Shown here: in pieces, positions 34,700-43,498 of the stretch
Position numbering within the stretch: position 1 is the first letter of the stretch
Layout of the letters: every line of letters begins with the position of its first letter
Assembly: GCA_947494095.1 (NCBI GenBank)
Contig: CANLTI010000033.1
Location: 1-54,643, forward strand
Reading direction: 5' to 3'
DNA: 54,643 bases
Origin: an uncultured Pseudomonadales bacterium
Lineage (GTDB): Bacteria; Pseudomonadota; Gammaproteobacteria; Pseudomonadales; Cellvibrionaceae
The notes under the pieces: generated by a model
What the model was told of the DNA's origin: nothing
Seen by the model: the letters and a program-made list of their open reading frames with translations, nothing else
The model's database searches: none
Made by a program: the position numbers and the translations under genes

Positions 34700-34734
34700 G
34701 AGGGTGAGGTTTGGAAGTTGAGCCCAATAGTTAC
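34700..34734 (+). mobile_element. Family A MITE 3'-end fragment
   Basis: Only the last 35 bases remain: gtgaggtttggaagttgag and the terminus CCCAATAGTTAC. It lies upstream of the minus-strand zipper gene, in its promoter region. Confidence 0.55.
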
Positions 34735-34894
34735 GGTTAAAGATTATAGTAAGGCTTTATTAAGGGGAGCTGAAAATCCACGTTTGTAAAACCCTTAAGC
34801 CAATTAATGCGTATAGGGGGCGACTTTTATGATATAACTTTTAACCCATAAATAGCACCCTTACACTTTAATGTTGAATCAAAGAGAGAATAAT

Positions 34895-35857
34895 ATGATG
34901 CTAAAAAAACTAAAAGCGCAACTAGTTATGGCGGTAGCAGCGGTGAGTGTGGTGGGTTTTACCGTCAATGCTTCGGCAGCACAAAAGGAAGCGACACCCA
35001 CAATTAGCTTTAAAAGTACCGCTTTGGCGCAAGGCGTTTATATGCTTGAAGGGGTGGGCGGTTTTGCTGGCGGTAATATGATGGTGACTGTGGGTGAGCA
35101 AGGCGTTGTGATGGTTGATAATAGCATGGCGCCATTTTTAGATACGCTAAAAGCAACGCTTGGGCAGTTGACTAATAAGCCGGTAGATTTTTTAATTAAT
35201 ACACATATCCACGGTGATCATACGGGTAATAATGCTGCTATAGGTGCAGGTCATACCCATATTATAGGGCACCAAAATTTACGTACGCAAATGTTAGAAA
35301 AAGGCGTACCAGGGACAGATGGCCCAGTTAAAGCCTCTTCGGCAATTTTACCTATGTTAACGTATACCAACCAAATGGCACTGCATTTGAACCAGCGCGA
35401 TATGCAGCTTGTACATGTGCCCCACGCCCACACCGATGGCGATAGTGTTATTTACCTGCCTGCACAAAATATTATTCACGCAGGCGATGTATTTTTTAAT
35501 GGCTGGTATCCCTACATTGATTTAGCCAGTGGCGGTAGCGCAAAAGGGTATTTGGCTGGGCAAAAAGCCATTTATGCAATGGCCAATGACAGCACTAAAA
35601 TAATTCCAGGGCACGGCCCCTTGGCCACCCGTGCAGATCTTAAAAAAGCGATTGTGATGCTAGAGGCAGGCATTCAACAAGTGCAAGCGATGATTGATAA
35701 AGGCTTAACAGAAGATGCAGTTGTTGCCAAAAACCCTTTAGCTAAGTATCACGATACTTGGAGCTGGGCTTTTATTACCACCGAAAAAATGACCCGTACC
35801 CTGTATAAAAGCTTAAAAGGCGATGCGGGTGTTGTCGCTGCTGAGCACGGGCACTAA
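34895..35857 (+). CDS. Secreted metallo-beta-lactamase-fold hydrolase
   Basis: A protein of about 320 residues with a signal peptide (VMAVAAVSVVGFTVNASA). The zinc motif is NTHIHGDHTGNN, with further ligands in VPHAHTDGDSV, IIHAGDVFFNG and IIPGHGPLA. It resembles periplasmic cyclase/lactonase-type MBL proteins. Similarity to class B3 beta-lactamases is only fold-level, so resistance should not be inferred. ATGs at 34895 and 34898 follow AGAGAG; the frame opens at 34871. Confidence 0.85.
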   Translation: MMLKKLKAQLVMAVAAVSVVGFTVNASAAQKEATPTISFKSTALAQGVYMLEGVGGFAGGNMMVTVGEQGVVMVDNSMAPFLDTLKATLGQLTNKPVDFLINTHIHGDHTGNNAAIGAGHTHIIGHQNLRTQMLEKGVPGTDGPVKASSAILPMLTYTNQMALHLNQRDMQLVHVPHAHTDGDSVIYLPAQNIIHAGDVFFNGWYPYIDLASGGSAKGYLAGQKAIYAMANDSTKIIPGHGPLATRADLKKAIVMLEAGIQQVQAMIDKGLTEDAVVAKNPLAKYHDTWSWAFITTEKMTRTLYKSLKGDAGVVAAEHGH

Positions 35858-35897
35858 ATCGTGGTTATGAGCTAGAGGTGGGTTTTTAAGGGTTATA

Positions 35898-36096
35898 AGC
35901 CATCTAAGACTTTGTGCCCCTGCAAAGTCTACCCCCACGCATCCATGCTGGGGCTGGTCGCTATATAAGCGCTCTCGACAGTGTGCTCCTGCACTGCCTG
36001 CCCCTTGCTTTCCCTGCAAGGCCCGGCGCTTAAATGCCCAGAAAATAATCCATCAGCACCGCCAAGAAGGATGTGTTAGCTTGACTGAATAGTTAC
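35898..36096 (+). mobile_element. Family A MITE, left end degraded
   Basis: Recognisable from gccatctaagactttgtg through tgctttccctgcaaggccc and gcgcttaaatgcccagaaaa to a perfect right terminus CTGAATAGTTAC at 36085-36096. The left terminal repeat cannot be found. It lies between the MBL hydrolase and MYG1 gene ends. Confidence 0.75.
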
Positions 36097-36129
36097 AGTT
36101 GTGTGGGGCGGGGCTATTTGGCTTTGGGC

Positions 36130-36999
36130 TTATGCTTTGAGAGCCATATCGGCCATTACCATGACGCTAGCAAAGGAGTTTGCGCCAGCAATAAATAAAC
36201 CATTATGGCAAAACATTGCATCAGCAATGCCGGTTACCTCTTGTAAGGCTTGATCCGATAAGCCCGCCCACGCTTTAGGCAGTGACTTTTTGTTCTCGAA
36301 CGAGCCTAGCTCTACAGGCACGGTTTGAATGCGCCATTGACCTGTTTGCGAAGGGTAAACCATAAACAATGCCTCTGGTGATAAGGCGTTAACGGTTCTT
36401 TTCCAGGGGGTGTATTGCTCTAATACAATGACTCTTGGGTCTTCAGCGTTCTCGATGGCTTTGGCGACAATCGCTTTAGCGCTAATACCGCCACTGGCAG
36501 AGGCGATAAACCTTGCTAATATGCGCGATGCAAACTCTACCGCTTCATCAAAACCTGCGTCAAAGTCGCCATCTTCTTGCCAGGTGGGGTTAAGCATTGA
36601 AATGGTTTGACTAAGGCTAATACCGGTTGCAATACCTTCAACATGGCCGCAATCAATGGCGTCAATCGTGGATACAAGGCCGGTATCAATAGCATTAGCA
36701 ATATCTTGGTTGTCTTGGCATAGGGCTAAACCGTACTTTTTCCAGATTAAGCCAAACGAAGAGTAAGGAATGCCGTTGTCACGTGCGCCGGCGCCACCGC
36801 GTTGATGGTGATCGAAGCGATCGGTATCTGGGTCATAGATTCCCCCCACATCGAGTACAATATCGGCTTTAGCGATAAGGTCTAAGTCGCGTGTGCGTAT
36901 TAGCTTAAAAGAAGGAAATAACTGCTTAAGTGCCGCGACACTAAAAACATCATCTGCGTGAAAGTTACCGTTGTGCGTTGCTATTGTTTTATTAGTCAT
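36130..36999 (-). CDS. MYG1-family protein (predicted metal-dependent phosphohydrolase/exonuclease)
   Basis: A protein of about 289 residues of the MYG1/UPF0160 family, a DHH-like phosphoesterase fold; the eukaryotic member is reported as a 3'-5' RNA exonuclease. Diagnostic motifs are ATHNGNFHADDVFSVAAL at the N-terminus, VLDVGGIYDP and DRFDHHQRGG. The frame is open to 37239, but the ATG at 36999 begins right at the conserved MTNKTIATHNGNFH. It is divergent from the PhyH gene. Confidence 0.88.
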   Translation of the reverse strand: MTNKTIATHNGNFHADDVFSVAALKQLFPSFKLIRTRDLDLIAKADIVLDVGGIYDPDTDRFDHHQRGGAGARDNGIPYSSFGLIWKKYGLALCQDNQDIANAIDTGLVSTIDAIDCGHVEGIATGISLSQTISMLNPTWQEDGDFDAGFDEAVEFASRILARFIASASGGISAKAIVAKAIENAEDPRVIVLEQYTPWKRTVNALSPEALFMVYPSQTGQWRIQTVPVELGSFENKKSLPKAWAGLSDQALQEVTGIADAMFCHNGLFIAGANSFASVMVMADMALKA

Positions 37000-37194
37000 G
37001 GGTTTTACATCGTATTTAAAGGTGAAGAGAATACGCGAATTAAGCTGAATGTGGAATGGGTAGTTTGGCAGACGGCTAGCACAGTAAAGTACTCGCCATT
37101 TAATAAAGGGTTGTTCCACAATAAAGGATTGCCTTGCAATCAATAGTCGCCCTAAAGCAAAGGTTAGGGGTGATGTACTAAATAGAGGTAGAAA

Positions 37195-37977
37195 ATGAAC
37201 ACTCAGCACGAGCAGTGGCAGCACCACTATCATGAGCAAGGTTATGTTGTGGTTAGGGATTATTTTAGCGCTGAAGATATAAGATTACTCAAAGCGGTCA
37301 TCTTAAAATTTCATGCATTATGGAAGCAAGATAATCAAGCGCTTTATTGTGACGAGGCCTTTAACTCATCGTTAATTACTGGGAGTCAATACTTAGAGGC
37401 TGACGATCGATTGATATTATTTAATATTATCAGTAGTCAAAAAATAATGGATATTGTGCAATCTGTTATAGCGGGTAAGCCTGCATTTATGAATACGCAA
37501 TTATTTTTTGACCCTTGCCATGCCGAGCAAAAAAACTTTTGGCATAGAGACTGCCAATATGATTTTGATGTTGAAGGTCAAAAAAAAGTGATACATGAAA
37601 CCCAAGTATTGCATGTGCGTATTCCTTTATTTGATGAGCCTGGTATGGAGCTTGTGCCTGGCTCGCATAGGCGTTGGGATACAGAAGAAGAAATGGATGT
37701 GAGATTGGAAAGGAAAAGGCGCAGCAGTAGCGAGGGGCTTTCTACGGGTAAAGCTATTGCTTTGTCGGCCGGCGATGTTTTGTTTTTTTCGGCGGATATG
37801 ATTCACCGAGGCCTCTATGGGCAGGGCCGATTAGCGTTTGATATTTTAGTGTTTGATTCGGCAGGTGACTATGTTGACTATGTCGATGATGATTGTTTAC
37901 CCGATAGTGCCCTGCTTGAGCAGATTGCGGACCCTCGCTTATTTACCACCACGCTGGCATTAAAGGCCAAGTCTTAA
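37195..37977 (+). CDS. Phytanoyl-CoA dioxygenase family (PhyH) oxygenase
   Basis: A 260-residue non-haem Fe(II)/2-oxoglutarate-dependent dioxygenase. The Fe ligands HxD lie in FWHRDCQYDF (about residues 119-121). The distal His is probably in MIHRGLYGQGR, with the following Arg binding the 2-oxoglutarate carboxylate. ELVPGSHRRWD is also a typical family segment. The substrate cannot be predicted; such enzymes act on small secondary metabolites, lipids or osmolytes. A terminator shared with the convergent gene follows. Confidence 0.85.
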   Translation: MNTQHEQWQHHYHEQGYVVVRDYFSAEDIRLLKAVILKFHALWKQDNQALYCDEAFNSSLITGSQYLEADDRLILFNIISSQKIMDIVQSVIAGKPAFMNTQLFFDPCHAEQKNFWHRDCQYDFDVEGQKKVIHETQVLHVRIPLFDEPGMELVPGSHRRWDTEEEMDVRLERKRRSSSEGLSTGKAIALSAGDVLFFSADMIHRGLYGQGRLAFDILVFDSAGDYVDYVDDDCLPDSALLEQIADPRLFTTTLALKAKS

Positions 37978-38022
37978 CTTGGATGGCTTGATAGGCATGC
38001 GTTAGCGATATAAACGGTAATC

Positions 38023-38052
38023 TAGCGGCGCTATCTCTCAATAGCGCCGCTA
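38023..38052. terminator. Bidirectional terminator
   Basis: A perfect 12-bp stem TAGCGGCGCTAT / ATAGCGCCGCTA with loop ctctca lies between the convergent PhyH and AhpD-like genes. Confidence 0.85.
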
Positions 38053-38067
38053 TTTATCGGTGTTTTG

Positions 38068-38619
38068 TTATTTTTTTTCCCAAGCAAAGGGGGCGAAGGC
38101 TTCATCAACAGGTGTATGTGCAACATGGTTGGTATAGTTGCTCATGACTTTTTGGCTAAGACCTAAGATGATTTCTAATACGTTTTGCTGAGTGTAACCG
38201 GCGGCATAAAAGTCGTTTGTTTGCTGCTCTTTGAGTTCACCGCGCTGGCGTACCATTGCTAAAGTAAAGTCACGCAATGCTTCGAGTTTTGCTGTGGGTA
38301 GTGGCGTTTCATCGCGCAAGGCGTTGCTAATATCATCCGAAACCTTCATAGACTTGGCAATACCTGTGTGTGCTGGCACACAGTAATGACAGGCATGTTC
38401 AACATTAATTGTTTGCCATACTACGGTTTTTTCATCAGCATCAAAGCTACTATTAAGAAACAAGTTATGCAGTACTTGATAGCCTTCTAGTAAGCCTGGG
38501 GCTTCGGCCATAACCGCATGCAACCCTGGAACCATACCAAAGGCTTTTTGTGAATTCTCGAGTAAGGGCTTAGAGGCTTCGGGTGCGCTGTTTTGATCGT
38601 GTAGGGTAAAAGCAGTCAT
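38068..38619 (-). CDS. Carboxymuconolactone decarboxylase/AhpD-like protein
   Basis: A 183-residue helical protein with the redox motif CHYCVPAHTGIA (CxxC followed by His four residues on) near residue 76. This is the AhpD-type peroxidatic signature rather than a decarboxylase site. It is probably a thiol-dependent peroxidase or reductase. It is divergently transcribed from a TetR regulator across 140 bases holding two near-identical 16-bp operators, so it is very likely its target. Confidence 0.88.
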   Translation of the reverse strand: MTAFTLHDQNSAPEASKPLLENSQKAFGMVPGLHAVMAEAPGLLEGYQVLHNLFLNSSFDADEKTVVWQTINVEHACHYCVPAHTGIAKSMKVSDDISNALRDETPLPTAKLEALRDFTLAMVRQRGELKEQQTNDFYAAGYTQQNVLEIILGLSQKVMSNYTNHVAHTPVDEAFAPFAWEKK

Positions 38620-38634
38620 GATTTTGTTCCTTTT

Positions 38635-38650
38635 TTGAGTGATTGTTCAA
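38635..38650. promoter_or_regulatory. Operator 1, TetR-type palindrome
   Basis: TTGAGTGATTGTTCAA differs from operator 2 only at two positions placed symmetrically about the centre. It starts 16 bases upstream of the AhpD-like start codon, where a bound repressor would block its transcription. Confidence 0.75.
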
Positions 38651-38697
38651 ATAAGGGTTTTATCTTAGTTGCACTGCTGTGGGCGGTCAAGTTAAAA

Positions 38698-38713
38698 TTG
38701 AATGATTATTCAA
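38698..38713. promoter_or_regulatory. Operator 2, TetR-type palindrome
   Basis: TTGAATGATTATTCAA has perfect 6-bp arms and a 4-bp spacer. It lies about 47 bases upstream of the TetR start and 48 bases from operator 1. It is likely to mediate autoregulation. Confidence 0.78.
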
Positions 38714-38759
38714 AATAAATGTGGCCTGCTAACTCAAGGCCTTTACAAGAGAAATTACA

Positions 38760-39356
38760 ATGGCTCGCACAGCTAACTTTGATCGCCAAGTTGCTTTAGA
38801 TAAGGCGGTAGAATTATTTTGGCTAAGAGGCTATTACGCCTCTTCTATGAAGCATATTGAAGCGGCACTCGATATGCGCCCCGGTAGCTTGTACGCGACG
38901 TTTGGCAGCAAAAATGGCTTATTTACCGAAGCGCTTGATGTTTACGCAACCCGTACGGGTGATGATTTTGACCAAATAGTTTACAGCGCCCCCACAATTA
39001 TTGACGGCTTACAGCAGTATATACGCTCACTGGTGGCGCCCTGCGATAACCATGCGCCTGTACAGGCGTGTATGCTGGTGAAAACATTATTAGAGATTAA
39101 TACCGAAGATGCCGCTTTGCGCGCCAAGGTAGATGCCATGCTGGCGGTTATCGAGCAAAAATTGTGTGAAGCCCTGCAGCAAGCTTGTATACAAGGCGAG
39201 TTGCGTGCCGATGTTGAGTGTCCACGCTTAGCGCGTTTGTTGCAGGTGCAAATTATGGGTGTGCGCGCATTTGCTGAGCGCCGTGTACCTAGCGATCAAA
39301 TGGCAGCTCTTGCCGACGATATGGTGAGCCTGCTCGATACGTATCGAGCAAGCTAA
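38760..39356 (+). CDS. TetR/AcrR family transcriptional regulator
   Basis: A 198-residue regulator. The N-terminal helix-turn-helix (DKAVELFWLRGYYASSMKHI, then RPGSLYATFGSKNGLF) matches the TetR_N domain, and the rest is an all-helical ligand domain with conserved GCML-like segment (QACMLVKTLLEIN). It is divergent from the AhpD-like gene with paired operators between, so it probably represses both. The inducer is unknown; electrophiles or peroxides would suit the target. Confidence 0.92.
   Translation: MARTANFDRQVALDKAVELFWLRGYYASSMKHIEAALDMRPGSLYATFGSKNGLFTEALDVYATRTGDDFDQIVYSAPTIIDGLQQYIRSLVAPCDNHAPVQACMLVKTLLEINTEDAALRAKVDAMLAVIEQKLCEALQQACIQGELRADVECPRLARLLQVQIMGVRAFAERRVPSDQMAALADDMVSLLDTYRAS
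39331..39350. promoter_or_regulatory. 20-bp perfect palindrome at the end of the tetR-type gene
   Basis: TGCTCGATACGTATCGAGCA spans the last codons of the regulator. There is no T-run after it, so a terminator role is uncertain. Confidence 0.45.
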
Positions 39357-39408
39357 TAATCCGTTTGTCACTACACATTAGCGCATGCTCGATAGTATCA
39401 GCCGATAG

Positions 39409-39639
39409 CTACTGGCGGGTAATCTCCATAAAGTCTTGCCATATGAGTACTTTAGTGCCGCTGCCTTTACGTGCGAGGTTACGAGCAAGGGCTTCGCCTA
39501 GCGCCTCTACTGTAATGCCACGTGCCTTTTTGAGCGGGCCAATCAGTAGGGGCGTTAATAGCGGCCAAATAGCCAGCGTTAAAGCTTGGCTAAATCCATA
39601 GCGGTTTGTGTGGGTTAATATCATGCTGGGATGGAACAA
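39409..39639 (-). pseudogene. C-terminal remnant of an NAD(P)-binding oxidoreductase
   Basis: About 76 residues resembling the C-terminal part of short-chain/epimerase-like NAD(P)H-binding oxidoreductases, which end with a HPSMILTHTNRYGF...LLIGPLKKARGITV type pattern. The Rossmann nucleotide-binding half is absent. Upstream sequence on the same strand instead belongs to a head-to-head OmpA-type fragment. It is presumably a nonfunctional relic. Confidence 0.6.
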
Positions 39640-39660
39640 GCTTAAGCGGAGGTAGAGTCG

Positions 39661-40251
39661 GTGCAGCTAAGTATAGGGCTAGGCGTGCAATATGATTTTA
39701 ACCAATCACCGTGGTTGGTTAAATTAGAAATAGACAGTTATGACCGTGATGCACGTTATGGCAATATTACTATTGCGCGTTACCTTGGCCGGAAATCTAA
39801 ATCTACGAAAAATACGGCTGCACCGACTGTGGTAGCTGTCGCCGCCCCGGTTATAATGACTAATTCTACTCCGCCAATGTTAGAGGTTTGTACCCCACAA
39901 AAAATAGCCTCTGAAAGTATTTTATTCGAAAAAAATTCGGCTGAGTTAACGGTTGAATCAAATAAGGTGTTAAATGCACTGTCTCAACGTTTAATTAAAA
40001 ATCCACGATGGTTAGTCGAGCTTCAAAGTTATACAGATTCTGATGGTAGTCAGGCTTATAATTTAGCTTTATCAAATCGTCGAGCACAAAGTACTGCTGA
40101 CTTTTTTATCTCTCGTGGTATATCTAGAGCACAACTAATGGTAAAGACCTACGGTGAATCATTACCCATTGCCAGTAACAGCCATGAATCGGGTAAAAGT
40201 GTTAACCGTCGTGTTGTTCTGAGTATTAATACCCAAGGTGAATGTGATTAA
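39661..40251 (+). pseudogene. 5'-truncated OmpA-like outer-membrane protein
   Basis: This begins with what looks like the last strands of an eight-stranded OmpA barrel (SIGLGVQYDF, NITIARYLG), then a linker and a complete OmpA C-terminal peptidoglycan-binding domain (ESILFEKNSAEL, YTDSDGSQAY, NRRVVLSIN). No signal peptide or earlier barrel strands are present; an in-frame TAA lies 18 bases before the GTG. The gene lost its 5' half at a junction near 39,645 shared with the oxidoreductase relic. Confidence 0.65.
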
Positions 40252-40296
40252 CCAAAATAACCTACCTAAAGGCAGGGACTAAACTATTATTTGTTG

Positions 40297-40512
40297 CTAA
40301 CTATTCAGCTCAGCTGATAAGCCTCACCTGATAGGGTGCTGATGGATTATTTTCTGGGCATTTAAGCGCCGGGCCTTGCAGGGAAAGAAGGGTTAGGCAG
40401 CGCAGGAGCCAGCTGTCGAGAGCGCTTATATAGCGACCAGTGATGGCTTAAATGGCTTGAACGGCCCAGTCAATGATTCACTAGCGCCCACTTTCAGTAC
40501 CTAAGTAGGGCC
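40297..40512 (-). mobile_element. Family A MITE, reversed copy
   Basis: It starts with CTAACTATTCAG. The conserved blocks follow in reverse order (tgatggattattttctgggc, gggccttgcagggaaag, gcgcttatatagcgacc, ggcccagtcaatgattca). The distal terminus has decayed around 40,495-40,512. No target duplication could be recognised. Confidence 0.8.
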
Positions 40513-40530
40513 TATAGTTTTGGCTCGTGT

Positions 40531-40568
40531 AGTTATAGTTATAGTTATAGTTATAATTATAGTTATAG
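40531..40568. repeat. AGTTAT hexamer microsatellite
   Basis: Six hexamers AGTTAT with one variant AATTAT, located just outside the reversed family A element and before the end of the VIT-family gene. Confidence 0.85.
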
Positions 40569-40597
40569 GGCAGCCCTAATATAACCTAGTTTTTGGG

Positions 40598-41284
40598 TTA
40601 CACACCATTGAATGTTGTACCAATTAAAGAGGTTACAGTCATTGCTAGCGCCCCCCACAATGTAACCCTTAGGACTCCTGTATATATTTTTGCGGCGCCT
40701 AAAAATGCAGAAAGTGCCCCTAGCACGGCCAAAAAGACCAATGCAGATAAGGCAACGGTCACAGTAAGATTTTTATCGCCGTTAAAAATAACAATAGCCA
40801 AAGGTAGTGCGGCACCAACAATAAAGCTAAGCGCAGAAGAAAATGCTGCTAATAAAGGCTGCGCTGTTGAGTGGATAGCGATACCAATATCGTCACGTGC
40901 GTGCGCGCCTAAGGCATCATGCGCCATCATTTGGCGAGCGACCTTTAAAGCAAGAGTGCTCTCTACACCGCGCTCTTCATAAATTTCGGCCAGTTCAATG
41001 ACCTCTTCTTCGTAGTGATTTATTAGCGACTTACGCTCTAATGCGAGATCGCTTTTTTCGGTATCTGATTGCGCGCATACCGAGACATACTCACCTGCAG
41101 CCATTGATATTGCACCAGCGACTAAGCCTGCGGCGGCGGCCACTAAAACTGAGTCATACGCTGAATGTGCCGATGCCACACCGATGATTAAGCTGGATGT
41201 TGAGATTATCCCATCATTTGCACCCAGAACAGAGGCTCTTAGCCAGCCAACTCTATGCTGCCTGTGGAGTTCTTTGTGTGTCAT
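40598..41284 (-). CDS. VIT1/CCC1 family Fe2+/Mn2+ transporter
   Basis: A 228-residue membrane protein with five predicted helices. The N-terminal RQHRVGWLRASVLGANDGIISTSSL-type pattern and AGEYVSV motif identify the vacuolar iron transporter/DUF125 family that moves Fe2+ or Mn2+ across membranes. A charged cytoplasmic insertion (residues 75-130) with Glu and His/Met is the family's metal-binding domain. Monocistronic. Confidence 0.9.
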   Translation of the reverse strand: MTHKELHRQHRVGWLRASVLGANDGIISTSSLIIGVASAHSAYDSVLVAAAAGLVAGAISMAAGEYVSVCAQSDTEKSDLALERKSLINHYEEEVIELAEIYEERGVESTLALKVARQMMAHDALGAHARDDIGIAIHSTAQPLLAAFSSALSFIVGAALPLAIVIFNGDKNLTVTVALSALVFLAVLGALSAFLGAAKIYTGVLRVTLWGALAMTVTSLIGTTFNGV

Positions 41285-41323
41285 GTGTTACCCCTAATCA
41301 AATATGAAAAACCTTAAGGTTTG

Positions 41324-41372
41324 GTCACTATTTAGCCCAACTGAAAACATCAGCTGATAGAGCGCTGTTGCT
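41324..41372 (-). mobile_element. Family A MITE fragment
   Basis: GTCACTATTTAG is followed by a stretch matching the reverse of the right arm (caactgaaaacatcagctgatagagcgctg). The rest of the element is absent. It lies in the promoter region between the VIT-family and MORN-repeat genes. Confidence 0.55.
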
Positions 41373-41513
41373 CAATAATCGTTAAAAATGCTATTTCTTA
41401 GTAATGTATACTGTAGCTCCATTGTTTAAGAGTGCATTGCCCATCAAAGCTATTGGTAAAATAGACCCTAGCTTCACAGGCTTAGGGCTGCTCTGGTATT
41501 AAAGGTTATCGTC

Positions 41514-43346
41514 ATGATCTATAAATATTTACTTTTACCACTCACCGCTTGCGCCGCTTTATTTTTAGGTGGCCCTAATGTGAGTGCTGTAGAACCGCTT
41601 GGTGTATCTGCACCACAAGATCCAGTCATATACTCTCTCGATATACAAGATTCAGAGCTGGCACTCATTAAGGCTCTAGCAAAAAAAAAATTCGGTGATA
41701 TCCCAAGCCTCAACAAAAAATTTGATAACAAAAAAACCAATGACCCATCCATATATTACATTATAGGTGTTCTTTTTGATGAAGAAGGGAGTTATGAAAG
41801 AGCCAGGCATTACTATAAAAAAGGCATGCAATATGATGTGAAAGCTGCTGCAGGCTATTTTGAACTCTTAGCCGAAGGTAAGGGTGGTAAACCAGACTTT
41901 CCCTCTGCACTTAAAGGTTTTAGAGCAATGGCAGATATGCCTTATGAGGATGCTATTGTTCCATATAGCTTTTTTCTAAAGGGTCTAGCGCTAGATGATA
42001 TAGTGAATACCGATATTGTACAGCTTTACTGGTTAGAGTATTACGCGAATAAGGGTATTGATGTTTTCCCCAATAAAACTTATTTAGATAACTATTCACA
42101 GATCGCTGAGGCATATTTTACATATGCGCAATCAGCACAAAAAGATCATAAAGTTATGCTCTTGGAGCAAGCTAAAGCTTATGATATGAAATCAAAAAAA
42201 TTACAGATCACACAAAAAATCAATAAAGAATTAGAAAATTTAAAGCCAATAAAACCCTCGCAGAGTTTAAGTCAGGCGTGCGACCTCATGTTTAATGCTA
42301 AAAAATCAGCGCGTCCAAGTTATGCCAAAGCCCAGCTAGATATTTTTGCTAACCCCGAAATGGCACCCGATATTATTAAAAGGTATCGTTTAGCTCTTAA
42401 TAATAGCCTGTACGACAGTCATGAAGCATCTAGTCCTGTTTCTTTTAATTTTCCGGGGATCTCACTCGAGAATATATTGGCGCTACTTATTGATTTTGAT
42501 GGAACGCTATCTGAATTTGATGTAAGGAACTCTAGTTTTGATGATGCGTTAAGTGATACGTATACAGCGGTTTACGCTCTAAATGTCTCTGGGCGCCAAT
42601 TGATAGAGTTAATTGTGAATGCTTACGGAATTAATGTTGATTGCGATGGTGATTCGATACACTTTTCGTTAACCTCGAACGACCCCAAAGCATTAGCTAT
42701 GAAATACATTATGCCGAATTTCATTACTTCCTGGGAGGGGGACTTCGCAATTGATGGTGACCGTATTACAGGTAAAGGCGTTATTAATATGGAAGGCGTT
42801 ATACAGCTAGAGGGTCAGATTAGTAATAATAAGCTCAATGGTGAAGGGGTTTTGTATTTGAATAATCGATCTGTACAGTATACCAATACGCATTTCACTG
42901 ACAATATTATGAACGGCTATGGCCAAATGAGAATGGAAGGGATTGCTCACGTAGCAGGGCAGTATACTAATAACCAGTTACATGGGCAGGCTGAATTTAA
43001 CACTTATAAATTTATTTATAATGGTAATATGAAAAACGGAAAAAAAGATGGCCTAGGTAAAATAAAATATGTTGAACGTCACCTTCCTGCATCAGAATAT
43101 ATTAGTAGTTCATACCCTTTGAAAGCTAAAACTTCGACTAAGTCTTGGTATCAGGGACCATTTAGTGGCGGTAATCGGCATGGTGTAGGTCGTTGCGGCT
43201 TAACAAAATATTCCACGCCTAAAAAAGGTATAAGTTGTGAGTTTTATAAAAATCAGCTTATTGCTATCGATGGCGTATCGTTACTGCCTTCGACACCTTC
43301 AACTAACCACCACTTAAAGGTTATTGATGGTATTGTTTATAAGTAA
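41514..43346 (+). CDS. Secreted MORN-repeat protein with TPR/Sel1-like N-terminus
   Basis: A 610-residue protein with a signal peptide (LLLPLTACAALFLGGPNVSA). Residues 40-260 are helical and repeat-like (e.g. EGSYERARHYYKKGMQYDVK), suggesting Sel1/TPR units. A middle region (about 290-400) is not recognised. Residues 405-580 carry several MORN repeats (GKGVINMEGVIQLEGQI, GEGVLYLNN, GYGQMRMEG, GLGKIKYV, GVGRCGL). It probably scaffolds proteins or lipids in the periplasm. The base composition is A+T-richer than the housekeeping block. A terminator follows. Confidence 0.75.
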   Translation: MIYKYLLLPLTACAALFLGGPNVSAVEPLGVSAPQDPVIYSLDIQDSELALIKALAKKKFGDIPSLNKKFDNKKTNDPSIYYIIGVLFDEEGSYERARHYYKKGMQYDVKAAAGYFELLAEGKGGKPDFPSALKGFRAMADMPYEDAIVPYSFFLKGLALDDIVNTDIVQLYWLEYYANKGIDVFPNKTYLDNYSQIAEAYFTYAQSAQKDHKVMLLEQAKAYDMKSKKLQITQKINKELENLKPIKPSQSLSQACDLMFNAKKSARPSYAKAQLDIFANPEMAPDIIKRYRLALNNSLYDSHEASSPVSFNFPGISLENILALLIDFDGTLSEFDVRNSSFDDALSDTYTAVYALNVSGRQLIELIVNAYGINVDCDGDSIHFSLTSNDPKALAMKYIMPNFITSWEGDFAIDGDRITGKGVINMEGVIQLEGQISNNKLNGEGVLYLNNRSVQYTNTHFTDNIMNGYGQMRMEGIAHVAGQYTNNQLHGQAEFNTYKFIYNGNMKNGKKDGLGKIKYVERHLPASEYISSSYPLKAKTSTKSWYQGPFSGGNRHGVGRCGLTKYSTPKKGISCEFYKNQLIAIDGVSLLPSTPSTNHHLKVIDGIVYK

Positions 43347-43412
43347 GCGATAATAATTCAGTGTGAATGGTGAGTAAACTGCATCACCGTGTATCTACTA
43401 GTGCTCCAAAAA

Positions 43413-43441
43413 ACAACCCCAAGCGATTAACTTGGGGTTGT
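43413..43441. terminator. Terminator after the MORN-repeat gene
   Basis: An 11-bp perfect stem ACAACCCCAAG / CTTGGGGTTGT with a 7-base loop and nearby T-run. It also faces the convergent GH10 remnant. Confidence 0.85.
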
Positions 43442-43498
43442 GAATGTTTTTACTCAATTGGCGAATGTACACCTTAGTGCAGGTAGTCTCATTGCAGG

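Noticed and set aside
34895..35857. Class B3 beta-lactamase
   Set aside because: The zinc motif is shared by many MBL-fold hydrolases; nothing specific to carbapenemases is seen.
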